NCBI GenBank assembly: GCA_963666415.2
Contig: CAXXPD010000003.1
Coordinates: 1,550,001-1,614,000, forward strand
Length of the DNA stretch: 64,000 bases
Direction of reading: 5' to 3'
Origin: Bin87 sp963666415
GTDB taxonomy: Bacteria > Chloroflexota > Dehalococcoidia > Lucifugimonadales > UBA3495
Position 1 is the stretch's first letter, and every line of letters begins with the position of its first letter. Below the pieces are notes generated by a model. It was not told the origin of the DNA and ran no database searches. It was given only the letters and a program-made list of their open reading frames with translations. Made by a program: the position numbers and the translations under genes. This document shows positions 1-9,320 of the stretch, piece after piece.

Positions 1-155
1 AGCTCCATGCCTTGCACATACAGACGTTCCGAATCGGTAAGCGACAGTTCGCCCTGCTCCAGCTGAGACACGGTTTCTTCCAGGCGGCGGTACACCTCTT
101 CAAAGGGCTGCGCCGCCAATTCAGCATGCCATGCGTCGGTAATCGGTTCCGTCAT
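1..155 (-). CDS. xseB: Exodeoxyribonuclease VII small subunit, partial
   Basis: Small subunit of exonuclease VII, which binds the XseA large subunit and degrades single-stranded DNA in the cytoplasm. About 51 residues are visible before the gene runs off the left edge. They contain the family helix pattern FEEVYRRLEETVSQLEQGEL followed by a SER-LYVQGM stretch that matches the second helix. The start is the ATG at 153-155; an in-frame ATG at 162-164 is possible. The gene follows xseA by about 26 bases, so the two are almost certainly co-transcribed. The C-terminus is missing from the window. Confidence 0.85.
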   Translation of the reverse strand, partial: MTEPITDAWHAELAAQPFEEVYRRLEETVSQLEQGELSLTDSERLYVQGME

Positions 156-181
156 TGAATGCATCGACTCAGCGGCACGGG

Positions 182-1561
182 TCAGAGCAGCTGCCGCATG
201 GCTGGAGGAGGCGCCGGCGCAGCCTTGCGGCCCCGACGAGCTTGACGTCGGGGAGCGACGGGGCCGGGTTCTGGCAACAGTGCATCGTCGTCGGCATGTA
301 CATCCGGTAGGTTCGGTTCGATGTGGCTCACCGCCGGCACTGGTTCCTGGCGACTTTGAGCAATGTGGTCGGCCTGACTCCCGGCAGTCGCTGCCAAGAC
401 CCCGCCAGCGACAGTAATGTCGAGCGGGTCGCCGTCTGCTACCAGCTGAGGGTGGGTGATTATGGTGCCGTCTGCCGACCGGTTGACCACTGCATAACCG
501 CGACGCAATGTTGCAGCAGGCTCCAACGCGGTGAGTCGGGCGTGCAGCATCGAAACGTCGCGTTTGAGATAGTCGTTGCGCAGCAATACTCGGGTTGCTG
601 CCCTGGTTTGCAAATCGTCGACCTGTCGTTTCATGAGTCCGACATCCGGGGCGCGCCGCGTGAGACGTTGCCACAACCGTTCCACGCCGTTACGGTGCTT
701 GGTCACTACTGAGTTCATGGCGTAGGCAGCCTGCTGTCGTCCGGAGTGAACGTTGGCCATCAATTGCCTGGAGTCGGGCGTAACCAATTCGGCCGCGGCC
801 GATGGAGTGGGCGCTCGTTGGTCTGCCACGTCGTCAGCGATGGTGTAATCCGTTTCGTGGCCAACGCCGGAGACTACCGGAACTTTGCTCGCAAATATGG
901 CGCGGGCTACCTCCTCGGAGTTGAAACACCACAGGTCTTCCAGCGACCCGCCGCCACGGGCAACGATAATCACGTCAACCATCGACTCAGTGTTGAGTCT
1001 GGTGATGGCGGAGGCAATTTGGCCGGCGGCTGCCTCGCCTTGTACAGCGGATGGACACAGTCGCAATCGGGTCAACGGGTAGCGGCGGCGGACCACGTTT
1101 TGTATGTCTTGCCATACGGCTCCGCTTGGAGAAGTTACTACGCCCACCATCCGGGGGAATAGCGGTAGCGGACGTTTTCGAGACGGGTCAAACAACCCTT
1201 CCGATTGCAGCGCCTGGCGCAGACGGGCCAACTCCAGAGCCAGGGCTCCTTCCCCGACTGGCAAGGCCGCGACGACCTGCAGGTTGGCCTCCCCTGACGG
1301 CGGATAGAAAGTGAACGTCCCGCCGGCCAATATTTCTTGACCCTCGTCCAGGTATTCCTGACCGGAACGGCCCCTGAACATCACACAGCGGATGCTGCTG
1401 CCATCGCCGCGCAAGGTGAAATACGAGTGCCCCGACGCTACCGTCCGCAGATTGGCCACCTCGCCCTGCACAGTCAAACTGGACAGCAGTGAATCCGACT
1501 CAAGTTTTTCCTTGAGATACACACCCACCTGGGCGACGGAGTAAACGGTCGGCGAGAGCAT
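182..1561 (-). CDS. xseA: Exodeoxyribonuclease VII large subunit
   Basis: Catalytic subunit of exonuclease VII, acting on single-stranded DNA in repair. The 459-residue protein starts with an OB-fold (about residues 5-100, YSVAQVGVYLKEKL and GEVANLR). The exonuclease core follows (about 120-340), with the GVVTSPSGAVWQDI, VARGGGSLEDLWCFN and SGVGHETDYTIADDVADQRAPTP motifs typical of XseA. A long coiled region follows. The last 60 or so residues are a low-complexity Pro/Ala/Arg tail ending in a basic RRQARRGRK stretch, which is beyond the usual family core. The ATG at 1561 places the OB-fold at the normal N-terminus. It lies upstream of xseB in one operon. Confidence 0.95.
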   Translation of the reverse strand: MLSPTVYSVAQVGVYLKEKLESDSLLSSLTVQGEVANLRTVASGHSYFTLRGDGSSIRCVMFRGRSGQEYLDEGQEILAGGTFTFYPPSGEANLQVVAALPVGEGALALELARLRQALQSEGLFDPSRKRPLPLFPRMVGVVTSPSGAVWQDIQNVVRRRYPLTRLRLCPSAVQGEAAAGQIASAITRLNTESMVDVIIVARGGGSLEDLWCFNSEEVARAIFASKVPVVSGVGHETDYTIADDVADQRAPTPSAAAELVTPDSRQLMANVHSGRQQAAYAMNSVVTKHRNGVERLWQRLTRRAPDVGLMKRQVDDLQTRAATRVLLRNDYLKRDVSMLHARLTALEPAATLRRGYAVVNRSADGTIITHPQLVADGDPLDITVAGGVLAATAGSQADHIAQSRQEPVPAVSHIEPNLPDVHADDDALLPEPGPVAPRRQARRGRKAAPAPPPAMRQLL

Positions 1562-1599
1562 CAGCGCCGCAATGTGTGGCAGATCACCGAATCTCTGGT

Positions 1600-2166
1600 C
1601 TATGACACGCGTTCGGAATATGAACCGTTACGAGTGTCGACTCGAACCACTGTTCCCGGCGTTATGAACAGGGGCACGGTAATGCGCAAGCCGGTTTCCA
1701 GCGTGGCGGGTTTGTTGCCGCCTTGGGCTGTATCACCCCGAAACGCCGGTGGCGTATCAACAACTTCCAGATCCACGTGGATGGGGAGGTTTACGTTTAT
1801 GGCTGAGCCCTTGTAGAACACCACCTCAACCATCATGCTCTCTTTGAGATAACCCAAAGAACTACCCAATTGTGCCTCGGTCAATTCGTGTTGATCGAAG
1901 GTTTCCTGATCCATAAAGAAATAGTGCGAACCGTCGGTATACAGGTATTGCGTGTCCCGAGCATCGATTTCGGCCAGGCTGAATGCGGTATCATAGCGCT
2001 GGAAGGTCCGCTCTATCACTGCCCCGCTGATGAGGTTGCGCATTTTGATGCGGGTAACGGGTGCGCGTTGCTGCATCTTATGGCGCTCGTAATCCATCAC
2101 CTGCCAGGGTTGGTTTTCCAGTTCGATCACCATGCCCTTGTTGAGGTCGCTAAAGTTGAGGCTCAT
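1600..2166 (-). CDS. efp: Translation elongation factor P
   Basis: EF-P relieves ribosome stalling at proline runs. The 188-residue length and the three beta-barrel layout are normal: KOW-like N-domain, central OB-fold, and C-terminal OB-fold with the GLRITVPLFITPGTVVRVDTR signature. The odd point is the tip loop of domain I. The usual PGKG-type loop that carries the modified Lys (or Arg) reads KMQQRAP here, so the aligned tip residue is Gln with Arg next to it. The ATG at 2166 is well supported by homology. The gene lies in a minus-strand block between aroQ and xseA. Confidence 0.95.
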   Translation of the reverse strand: MSLNFSDLNKGMVIELENQPWQVMDYERHKMQQRAPVTRIKMRNLISGAVIERTFQRYDTAFSLAEIDARDTQYLYTDGSHYFFMDQETFDQHELTEAQLGSSLGYLKESMMVEVVFYKGSAINVNLPIHVDLEVVDTPPAFRGDTAQGGNKPATLETGLRITVPLFITPGTVVRVDTRNGSYSERVS

Positions 2167-2257
2167 GTCGGTGCTCCCATAGGCGGATTACCCGGACGCC
2201 GGTAATCAGGCATGACACGCGCGAAAATAGTGGGTGCGTGAAAGTTCGCCCAGGACG

Positions 2258-2704
2258 TTATGACGCTTCGTCGGCGATGATTCCAGCCAAGGCTTCCACA
2301 GCAGCAGTATAGCCTCTCCACCCTAGACCGGCAATCTGGCCTCGCACGGTGTCTGCCAGAACGGAGCGCCGCCGCCATTCTTCGCGGGCGTGAATATTGC
2401 TGAGATGCACCTCGATCACGGGCACGCCAGCATCAGTCAAAGAATCTTTTAGCGACAAACCGTAGTGAGTTAAGGCGCCAGCATTCACCACGACGCCGTC
2501 AATGTCCCCGCGTTGCGCTTGCAAACAATCGATGAGCTCGCCCTCGTGGTTGGACTGGAAACACTCCACATCGACCCCGTGTGCCCCGGCGGCTTCAGCG
2601 ATTCGCTGATCGATGTCTGCCAGGGTCAGGGTGCCGTAGTGCCCGGGGTCCCGTTGGCCCAGCATGTTCAGGTTGGGACCGTGCAATACCAGAATCTTGG
2701 TCAC
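2258..2704 (-). CDS. aroQ: 3-dehydroquinate dehydratase, type II
   Basis: Shikimate-pathway enzyme that dehydrates 3-dehydroquinate to 3-dehydroshikimate. The 148 residues fit the type II dodecameric family. HGPNLNMLGQRDPGHYG carries the catalytic Tyr, VVNAGALTHYGLSL the substrate-binding Asn, and EVHLSNIHAREEWR the catalytic His. The start is a GTG at 2702-2704; an overlapping ATG two bases upstream is out of frame and closes at once. It is followed downstream by efp on the same strand. Confidence 0.95.
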   Translation of the reverse strand: MTKILVLHGPNLNMLGQRDPGHYGTLTLADIDQRIAEAAGAHGVDVECFQSNHEGELIDCLQAQRGDIDGVVVNAGALTHYGLSLKDSLTDAGVPVIEVHLSNIHAREEWRRRSVLADTVRGQIAGLGWRGYTAAVEALAGIIADEAS

Positions 2705-2770
2705 ATTGACGCTCTCAGTATCGACGATCTTGGTGGATGTTCTTGGTGAAGGAACAACCGGTTCGTTGGA

Positions 2771-3826
2771 TCAGATCGGATCCGTAGCCTGCGAGTCAGC
2801 AACTGCCACGCCGTCTGACGCTACGTCTGCACCGCCAGAACCTTCGGACAGGGGGTGAAAGTTCAGGTACGCACGCCGCGCCTCCTGCTTCGTGATATGG
2901 GTATAGATTTGCGTGGTAGACACATTGCTGTGTCCAAGCAGCTCCTGAATCACCCGCAGGTCTGCATCCCCTTCCAGCATATGGCTGGCGAAGCTGTGGC
3001 GTAGCGTATGTGTATGGATGCCAGCTTTGAGTCCGGCGCGGGCGGCGTATCCACGCACTATCTTTTCGATGCTGCGCCGCGACAACCGATTTCCGTAACG
3101 ATTGACGAAGAGCGGATTGGTTCTGGCGCTACTTGCGGTCAGGTGGGGACGGCCATCTTGCAGATAGTTTCTCAGAGCGACCGCAGCCGGCTCGCCGAAC
3201 AACGTCCAACGTTCTTTATCGCCCTTGCCGCGCACCAGAATCTCGTGCCGCTCCGGATAAACATCGTCCACGTTCATGCCTTCGATCTCGGCCAGCCGAA
3301 CGCCACACGCGTACAACACTTCCAGAATGGCCTTATCGCGCAGCCCCAGGGGCGAGCTGTCGTCCGGAGCCGCCAATAACCGCACCGCTTCGTTCTTGCC
3401 CAAGAACGATGGCAGCGGTTTTTCAACTTTGATGGGGAAAGACCGGGCGGATGGTACCGGGGTTGTGACGAACCAACCCTCCTGAACCAGGAATTTATAA
3501 AATGTGCGCAACGCAGTTAGCTTGCGGACGACGCTAACCCGAGCGTAACCAGCGGGTACATTGCCGTCGGTTCTGCCTGCCGTGGCCAAATGTGCAACGT
3601 AACCGCGCACGAGCTGCCGGTCCATGTCCTGCAACGACAAGCCTTCCTTACGGCAGTAAGCCAGATAGCTCGCCAGGTCGGCCAGATAGATGCGACGCGT
3701 GTTGGAGGATAGCCGCCGTTGACCCGTCAAGTAACGATCGTAACGGGCCAACAATTCCGGCGTGGCTGGGGCACAGTCTCCACACGCCGGGTTTGATTCC
3801 GGATCAATTGCGGTGCTAGTCGCCAA
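2771..3826 (-). CDS. xerC: Tyrosine recombinase XerC/XerD family
   Basis: Site-specific tyrosine recombinase that probably resolves chromosome dimers. The 351-residue protein has a SAM-like core-binding N-domain (about 22-115) and a catalytic domain. The catalytic set is visible: Arg177 in LYACGVRLAE, Lys in RGKGDKER, HTLR at 273-276, His299 in LLGHS and nucleophile Tyr308 in TTQIYTH. The likely start is TTG at 3824-3826, which overlaps the end of topA by 11 bases. Xer next to topA and dprA follows the arrangement seen in many Gram-positive genomes, where the gene is xerC, so the symbol rests on context. Confidence 0.88.
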   Translation of the reverse strand: MATSTAIDPESNPACGDCAPATPELLARYDRYLTGQRRLSSNTRRIYLADLASYLAYCRKEGLSLQDMDRQLVRGYVAHLATAGRTDGNVPAGYARVSVVRKLTALRTFYKFLVQEGWFVTTPVPSARSFPIKVEKPLPSFLGKNEAVRLLAAPDDSSPLGLRDKAILEVLYACGVRLAEIEGMNVDDVYPERHEILVRGKGDKERWTLFGEPAAVALRNYLQDGRPHLTASSARTNPLFVNRYGNRLSRRSIEKIVRGYAARAGLKAGIHTHTLRHSFASHMLEGDADLRVIQELLGHSNVSTTQIYTHITKQEARRAYLNFHPLSEGSGGADVASDGVAVADSQATDPI

Positions 3827-6281
3827 CGGTTACCAACTCCGCCGCATCGGTTGGCGTGTCAGTGCCGTCCGTCGGTGGATCGCCTTTCCACTTGCAAGCG
3901 GCGTCTACGCAGGCAGCCTGCCCCTTGGCGGCCGCTACCAACATCCCTTCACAAACTGGGCACTTGCTGGTTAGCGGTTGCGTGTTGACCAGGAAATCGC
4001 AATCAGGGTAATTGGCGCAGCCCCAGAATGGCCGACGCGATTTACGAGACCGGCGTTCCACCAGGTCTCCTCCGCATTTTGGACATGGCACGCCGCTCTT
4101 TTTTACCAGATTGCGGCGGTTTTCACAGGAATTCTCATCCGCGTTGTAGCCGGTGCAGGCCAGGAACCTGCCGTAGCGCCCGACTTTGATCACCATAGGT
4201 CGTTCGCATTTTTCGCAAATTTCGTCGGTTTCTTCCTCGAATGGCCGGTCCGGGTTGTCGCCCATGTCTTTGGTATTCCGGCATTTCGGATATCCGGTAC
4301 AGGCCAGGAACCGCCCAAAGCGACCAGTTTTGATTGACATTGGCTCGCCGCATTTCTCGCAGACCTCATCCGTCGCCTCGGCGCTGGCGAAGGTTTCGTT
4401 GGCCTTATCCACCGCCTGATGAAATGGGTGGTAGAAGTCGCGCAGCACCGGAACCCATTCCCGCTCACCTTGTGCCACGTCGTCCAGGTCTTTCTCCATA
4501 CGGGCGGTGAAGTCCAGATTCATCACGTCGGTAAAGTGTTCGGTCAGCAGGTCGGTAACAGTGATACCCGTTCGCGTTGGCGATAACCGGGTTTGTTCCC
4601 GCTCCACATATCCCCGGTCGATGAGCGTGGCGATAGTTGGCGCATAGGTGCTGGGCCGACCAATCCCCTTCTCTTCCATTGCCCGCACCAACGTGGCTTC
4701 CGTGTAACGCGGTGGTGGTTGCGTGAAGTGTTGATTGGCAGCCAACTTTTCGTTGGTCAACGCGTCGCCGGCTGATAGTTGAGGCAGCGCGTTTTCCTCA
4801 TTATCGCCAGCATCGTCCCGTCCCTCCATGTAGACTGCTCGGAATCCCGCGAAGCGCAGCACCGAACCGGTGGCCCGGAAACGGAACTGTGAGTCCGACG
4901 GCGCCTGGCAACGAGCGTCAATTTGTACGGTGGTGGCTTCCAGAACGGCATCCGACATTTGGCTGGCGACCATCCGTTCCCAAATCAAGGTGTAAAGCCG
5001 CAGCTGTTCCGGGTTCAGATAGGTTGCCATGCTGCGCGGATCGCGTCGGGTGGACGTCGGCCGAATTGCTTCGTGGGCTTCCTGAGCGTTCTTGCTGCGC
5101 GTGCGATACGCCCGTGGTTTGTCGGGAATGAATTCTTTCCCGTACCGTTCACCGATGAATTCGCGCGCTTCTCGCACGGCGGATTCGGCCACGTTGACGC
5201 TGTCGGTTCTCATGTAGGTGATTAGCCCAACCGAACCTTCCGCCCCAATGTTCAAACCTTCGTATAACTGTTGCGCCACGGCCATCGTGCGCTGGGCGGT
5301 GAATCGCAGCTTGCGGCCTGCGTCCTGCTGCATGGTGCTGGTGATGAATGGGGCCGAAGGACGCTGCCGGCGCGGTTTTTGCTCAACGCTTTCCACGGAA
5401 TATTCAGCGCCGGAGAGTTCTGCCTCCAATGCCCGGGCGGCGTCCTCGTTAGCGATGGATATGCGGCGGCGCGCGCCCGTCCTTGAGTGCAACGTGGCCG
5501 TAAACGATTCCGGGGTATCTGGCAGGTCAAGGGTTTTGTGCAGGTCTGCTTCCAGAGTCCACCATTCCTCGGGTACGAAAACGGCTATCTCCCGCTCCCG
5601 GTCAACGATCATCCGCAAGGAAACCGACTGAACCCGGCCGGCAGAAAGCCCGCGTTGCACACGACGCCACAACAACGGACTGATTTCATAACCCACCAAG
5701 CGGTCCAGGATCCGGCGCGCCTGCTGCGCGTTGACCAACTGCATATTGATCTCGCGAGGTTGCTCGAAGGCTTCTTCCACGGCCTGTTTGGTGATTTCGT
5801 GAAAGACCACTCGCTTCGGAACGCGGTCGCCTTCGCCCCAACCGGCAGCGTTCTGGAGATGCCACGAAATGGCCTCCCCCTCACGGTCTGGGTCAGTCGC
5901 CAGGAAGATTTCGGTAGCTTTGAGGGCCGACTTTTTCAAATCGGTAACCAGCGTTTGTTTGTCCCTGAGCGTGACGTACTTGGGGGTGAAGTCGTTGTCC
6001 GTATCCACGCCCAGCGTCGATTTCGGCAGGTCTCGGACGTGGCCCATCGACGCCGTTACCACGTAGTCTTTGCCCAGGATCTCGCCGACCGTGCGTGCTT
6101 TGGCCGGCGACTCGACGATCACCAGGCGTTTGCCGTCTGCCGATGCTACCGCACTGCGGCGGCGGGCAGCAGTAGTCTGCCCGGCTTTGCCTTTGGAGGC
6201 GGTGGACTTGGCTTTGACGGTACGGCTCGTGGTTGCGCGAGGCTTGGCGGCGGGTTTTTTGGTCCCGGTCTTGGGCGGCAT
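3816..6281 (-). CDS. topA: DNA topoisomerase I (type IA)
   Basis: Relaxes negatively supercoiled DNA. The 821-residue protein has a TOPRIM domain (about 52-160) with Glu57 in VIVESPAKA and the TDPDREGE acidic motif. The nucleophile is Tyr356 in GLITYMRTDSVN. Four C-terminal Cys4 zinc-ribbon modules follow (CEKCGEPM, CEKCERPM, CPKCGGDL, CPVCEGML). Ahead of TOPRIM lies a roughly 45-residue Lys/Ala/Thr-rich basic tail that is not part of the conserved fold. The ATG at 6281 is the only start giving a complete domain. It lies between dprA and the Xer gene, all on the minus strand with very short spacers, so it is a likely operon. Confidence 0.97.
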   Translation of the reverse strand: MPPKTGTKKPAAKPRATTSRTVKAKSTASKGKAGQTTAARRRSAVASADGKRLVIVESPAKARTVGEILGKDYVVTASMGHVRDLPKSTLGVDTDNDFTPKYVTLRDKQTLVTDLKKSALKATEIFLATDPDREGEAISWHLQNAAGWGEGDRVPKRVVFHEITKQAVEEAFEQPREINMQLVNAQQARRILDRLVGYEISPLLWRRVQRGLSAGRVQSVSLRMIVDREREIAVFVPEEWWTLEADLHKTLDLPDTPESFTATLHSRTGARRRISIANEDAARALEAELSGAEYSVESVEQKPRRQRPSAPFITSTMQQDAGRKLRFTAQRTMAVAQQLYEGLNIGAEGSVGLITYMRTDSVNVAESAVREAREFIGERYGKEFIPDKPRAYRTRSKNAQEAHEAIRPTSTRRDPRSMATYLNPEQLRLYTLIWERMVASQMSDAVLEATTVQIDARCQAPSDSQFRFRATGSVLRFAGFRAVYMEGRDDAGDNEENALPQLSAGDALTNEKLAANQHFTQPPPRYTEATLVRAMEEKGIGRPSTYAPTIATLIDRGYVEREQTRLSPTRTGITVTDLLTEHFTDVMNLDFTARMEKDLDDVAQGEREWVPVLRDFYHPFHQAVDKANETFASAEATDEVCEKCGEPMSIKTGRFGRFLACTGYPKCRNTKDMGDNPDRPFEEETDEICEKCERPMVIKVGRYGRFLACTGYNADENSCENRRNLVKKSGVPCPKCGGDLVERRSRKSRRPFWGCANYPDCDFLVNTQPLTSKCPVCEGMLVAAAKGQAACVDAACKWKGDPPTDGTDTPTDAAELVTVGD

Positions 6282-6312
6282 CAGTTTAGATTGTCTCCGG
6301 ATAAGTGCGATC

Positions 6313-7530
6313 TTAGTGCGATAACAGGTAGTGCATACTGCCGACTTGTTCCACTAGACCCTTCAACTCTAGCATAGTGAGCAGGCCGCTAACCTGGTTA
6401 ATTGGCTGTCCGCTCAGGCGGGCCAGGTCGTCGATGTGGGTCGGTTCGGTGGACAGATGATTCAACAATTCTGCTTCGTCGGGGTCCGCGGGCTCAGCCA
6501 TCTCTGAATCGCACCACATCTGGTTAGTGTTGCGTGCTTTGCCTTTCACTCCGTGCTCTGGCTTTGCGTCCAATGAATGGTCTGGGTTGGCGGCGGCATT
6601 CTGGCTATCGCTATTCATTTCAAGCTGCATTTGCTTGGGGTCATCATCCAACCCTATTTCCACCAATATATCACTAACTTCGGTTACCAGCTTGGCGCCA
6701 TCTCGGATCAACCGATTGGTGAGCTTGCTGGAGGCCGAATAAACACTGCCCGGCACGCAAAATATTTCCCGATTCTGTTCCAGAGCGTGGTATACAGTCC
6801 AACGAGTGCCGCTGGTTTCGCTGGCTTCAGTAACCAGTGTTCCCAGTGTCATCCCGCTGATGATGCGGTTGCGACGGGGAAAGTGGGATGCTTCTGGCCG
6901 AACGCCGAGAACAAACTCGCTGACCAGGGCGCCACCCTCGGCGAGGATACGCTGAGCAAGCCGACTATTTTCGCTGGGATACACGATATCCAGACCGTTG
7001 CCCAACACCGCTACGGTGCGACCGCCGGCGTCCAACACGGAGGTATGCGCTCGGGCGTCGATGCCCAGGGCGAGGCCGCTCACCACCGTTACGTTTCTGG
7101 CAGCAAGCGCCGCGCAAAGATCGGCAGTGATGCGGCGCCCGTACTCGGTCGGTCGCCTGGTGCCCACCACCGCAATCGAGGTGTCATCTTCCGGCAACAA
7201 CGTGCCCTTGACGTACAGCACGGGCGGAGCGTCTGCGGTTTCCGCGAGGCGCATCGGGTACGCAGCATCACGCCACGTCAACGCGACGACCCCACATTTC
7301 GCCAGCCTTTCGAGTTCCTGGTCGGGTTCTATAGCGTCGCGAGTCGCAACCACATTCTGAGCAACAGCTCCACCGATGCCGGCGGCTCGCAGTTCACGGG
7401 TGGATGCGGTCCACGCTTTGGCCAAGTCGCCCTCGAAGTACGTTTCCAGCAGCCGAAATCTCGCCGCACCCAGGCGCGGCACCTGACTCAGCGCAACCCA
7501 ACAACCCAAATCACCAGTAGACGTTATCAC
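6313..7530 (-). CDS. dprA: DNA processing protein DprA
   Basis: Binds incoming single-stranded DNA and loads RecA during natural transformation. The 405-residue protein has an N-terminal SAM/HhH-like region. A Rossmann-like DprA core (about 100-300) carries GTRRPTEYG, SGLALGIDARAH and AVLGNGLDIVYP. A C-terminal winged-helix domain (about 340-402) is in the position of DprA_WH. The start is GTG at 7528-7530 (protein begins MITSTGDLG). It is the first gene of the dprA-topA-xerC block and is divergent from the GMC oxidoreductase gene. Confidence 0.95.
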   Translation of the reverse strand: MITSTGDLGCWVALSQVPRLGAARFRLLETYFEGDLAKAWTASTRELRAAGIGGAVAQNVVATRDAIEPDQELERLAKCGVVALTWRDAAYPMRLAETADAPPVLYVKGTLLPEDDTSIAVVGTRRPTEYGRRITADLCAALAARNVTVVSGLALGIDARAHTSVLDAGGRTVAVLGNGLDIVYPSENSRLAQRILAEGGALVSEFVLGVRPEASHFPRRNRIISGMTLGTLVTEASETSGTRWTVYHALEQNREIFCVPGSVYSASSKLTNRLIRDGAKLVTEVSDILVEIGLDDDPKQMQLEMNSDSQNAAANPDHSLDAKPEHGVKGKARNTNQMWCDSEMAEPADPDEAELLNHLSTEPTHIDDLARLSGQPINQVSGLLTMLELKGLVEQVGSMHYLLSH

Positions 7531-7689
7531 GGCGCCGATTCTATCATAGGGTCAAAATAGACCACAATGATGAAATGTCACCAGGAACGGAGATTCAGAG
7601 CTTGGACCAACGCCGATTCCTTGCCCGGCGCAGACGAGTCAGATAGTATTAAACTCGCCAATCGAGGTACTCAATCTACGGAGGTTCTG

Positions 7690-9234
7690 ATGCGATACGA
7701 CTATATCGTGGTGGGCGCCGGGTCGGCTGGCGGCACCATTGCCACTCGACTCTCTGAGGATTCGGACAAGACAGTGTTGCTGCTTGAAGCCGGCCCCGAC
7801 TATCCCGATTTCGACCATTTGCCTGACGACCTGAAGCTGGGCAATAACGTGTTTTTCTCGGCCTACGGCCCGCACAGTTGGGCATACAGCGCCAGGGTAA
7901 CCGCCCAGCAAACCGACCTGGTTATCCCGCGCGGGAAAGCCACCGGAGGTTCCTCTGCAATTAACGGTCAGGTGCTGTACCGGGGCATACCGGAAGACTA
8001 CGACCGCTGGGCCGAGTGGGGCAACGACGAATGGGGCTACACCAGCGTCTTGCCGTTCTTCCGCCGCATGGAAAACGACCACGATTTCCAGGACGACTGG
8101 CACGGCACCGATGGCCCGATTCCGGTGCGCCGTTACCGGCCCGACGAGTGGCTGCCGCATTCCTCAGCGTTCAAAGCGGCTTGCGTCGCGCTGGGGTTCA
8201 ACGATGATCCAGATCAAAACCACCCTGAATCAACCGGAGTATCGCCTCGGGCACGCAACACGCTGGACGGAGTGCGGATCAGCACGGCGTTGGCTTACCT
8301 CAACCTGGCTCGCCACCGGCTCAACTTGACCATCCGGGCCAACGTGCAGGCTTGCCGGGTCGTGTTCGACGGCAACCGCGCCATTGGAGTGGAGGTGGAA
8401 AGCAGCGGTGAACGCTTCACCGTTGAAGGCAACGAAATCATCGTCAGCAGCGGAGCGATCGCATCACCACAACTGTTGTTGCTCTCCGGCGTCGGCCCCG
8501 CAGACCATCTGCGCGAGGTGGGAATCCCGGTGGTTCACGATCTGCCCGGCGTGGGGCAGAACCTGCGCGACCATCCCTCCGCGTGCGTGCTGTTCCGTGC
8601 TGCGGGCGATCGCCCCGACGTGCAGGCCGCCGCCATCCAGGTGGGACTGCGCTACACCGTGGAGGATTCATACCTGCGTAATGATATGCAGATTTCTCCA
8701 CTGCTGATGACGTCCGAGCACCGGCCGGCGCAGGTAGTCATTGATGACGACGAAAACTACATTGGCATTAGCGCCAGCCTGCAACTCGCGCTGGGCAAGG
8801 GTGAACTGCGGCTGAAGTCCAACGACCCTCTGGAATACCCTTACCTCGACTACAACTACTATGAGGAGCCATTTGACCTGGAGCGCATGCGCAAAGGCAT
8901 TCGAACATGTATCGAAATCGGCGAACACGAGAACTACCGGCGCCTCCTGCTGGAGCGAGTCAATCCAGTGGACTCCGAACTGGTTTCAGATGCGGCTCTG
9001 GACGATTGGTTGATGCGAAATTCCGGGACATCTCATCATGTCTCCGGAACGTGCAAAATGGGACCAGCCAGCGACGGGATGGCTGTGGTGAACCAGCAAG
9101 GCAAAATCCATGGCCTGGAAAATATCCGGGTCGCCGACGCGTCGGTAATGCCGGATTGCATCCGCGCCAACACCAACGCCACCACCATCATGATTGGTGA
9201 AAAAATTGCCGATTACATCCGTAGCGGCAAATAG
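7690..9234 (+). CDS. GMC-family FAD-dependent oxidoreductase (choline dehydrogenase-like)
   Basis: Flavoprotein of the glucose-methanol-choline family that oxidises an alcohol substrate; the substrate cannot be read from sequence. The 514-residue protein opens with the FAD motif VVGAGSAGG (9-17). It contains the GMC signature GKATGGSSAINGQVLYRG, a second signature GAIASPQLLLLSGVGP, and the C-terminal HHVSGTCKMG segment with the catalytic His. An upstream in-frame ATG (7567) would add 41 residues without homology. The GGAGG at 7680-7684, five bases from the ATG at 7690, fixes the start. It is monocistronic and is followed by a strong terminator. Confidence 0.92.
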   Translation: MRYDYIVVGAGSAGGTIATRLSEDSDKTVLLLEAGPDYPDFDHLPDDLKLGNNVFFSAYGPHSWAYSARVTAQQTDLVIPRGKATGGSSAINGQVLYRGIPEDYDRWAEWGNDEWGYTSVLPFFRRMENDHDFQDDWHGTDGPIPVRRYRPDEWLPHSSAFKAACVALGFNDDPDQNHPESTGVSPRARNTLDGVRISTALAYLNLARHRLNLTIRANVQACRVVFDGNRAIGVEVESSGERFTVEGNEIIVSSGAIASPQLLLLSGVGPADHLREVGIPVVHDLPGVGQNLRDHPSACVLFRAAGDRPDVQAAAIQVGLRYTVEDSYLRNDMQISPLLMTSEHRPAQVVIDDDENYIGISASLQLALGKGELRLKSNDPLEYPYLDYNYYEEPFDLERMRKGIRTCIEIGEHENYRRLLLERVNPVDSELVSDAALDDWLMRNSGTSHHVSGTCKMGPASDGMAVVNQQGKIHGLENIRVADASVMPDCIRANTNATTIMIGEKIADYIRSGK

Positions 9235-9254
9235 CCAAGTCGCCCGGGCAAATA

Positions 9255-9299
9255 GAAACCCGCCGCCGGCTATGTAGGGCCAGCGGCGGGTTTCTTTTT
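9255..9299. terminator. Rho-independent terminator, probably bidirectional
   Basis: Inverted repeat 9255-9270 with 9279-9294, a 16-bp stem with one mismatch, followed by a T-rich tract on the plus strand. It sits between the convergent GMC oxidoreductase and SMP-30 genes, so it can serve both. Confidence 0.85.
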
Positions 9300-9320
9300 A
9301 ATTTGCCTTAAACGGTTGCG

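Noticed and set aside
5487..6377. 296-codon open frame on the plus strand
   Set aside because: Lies entirely antisense to topA, which has full homology; it has no recognisable protein features.
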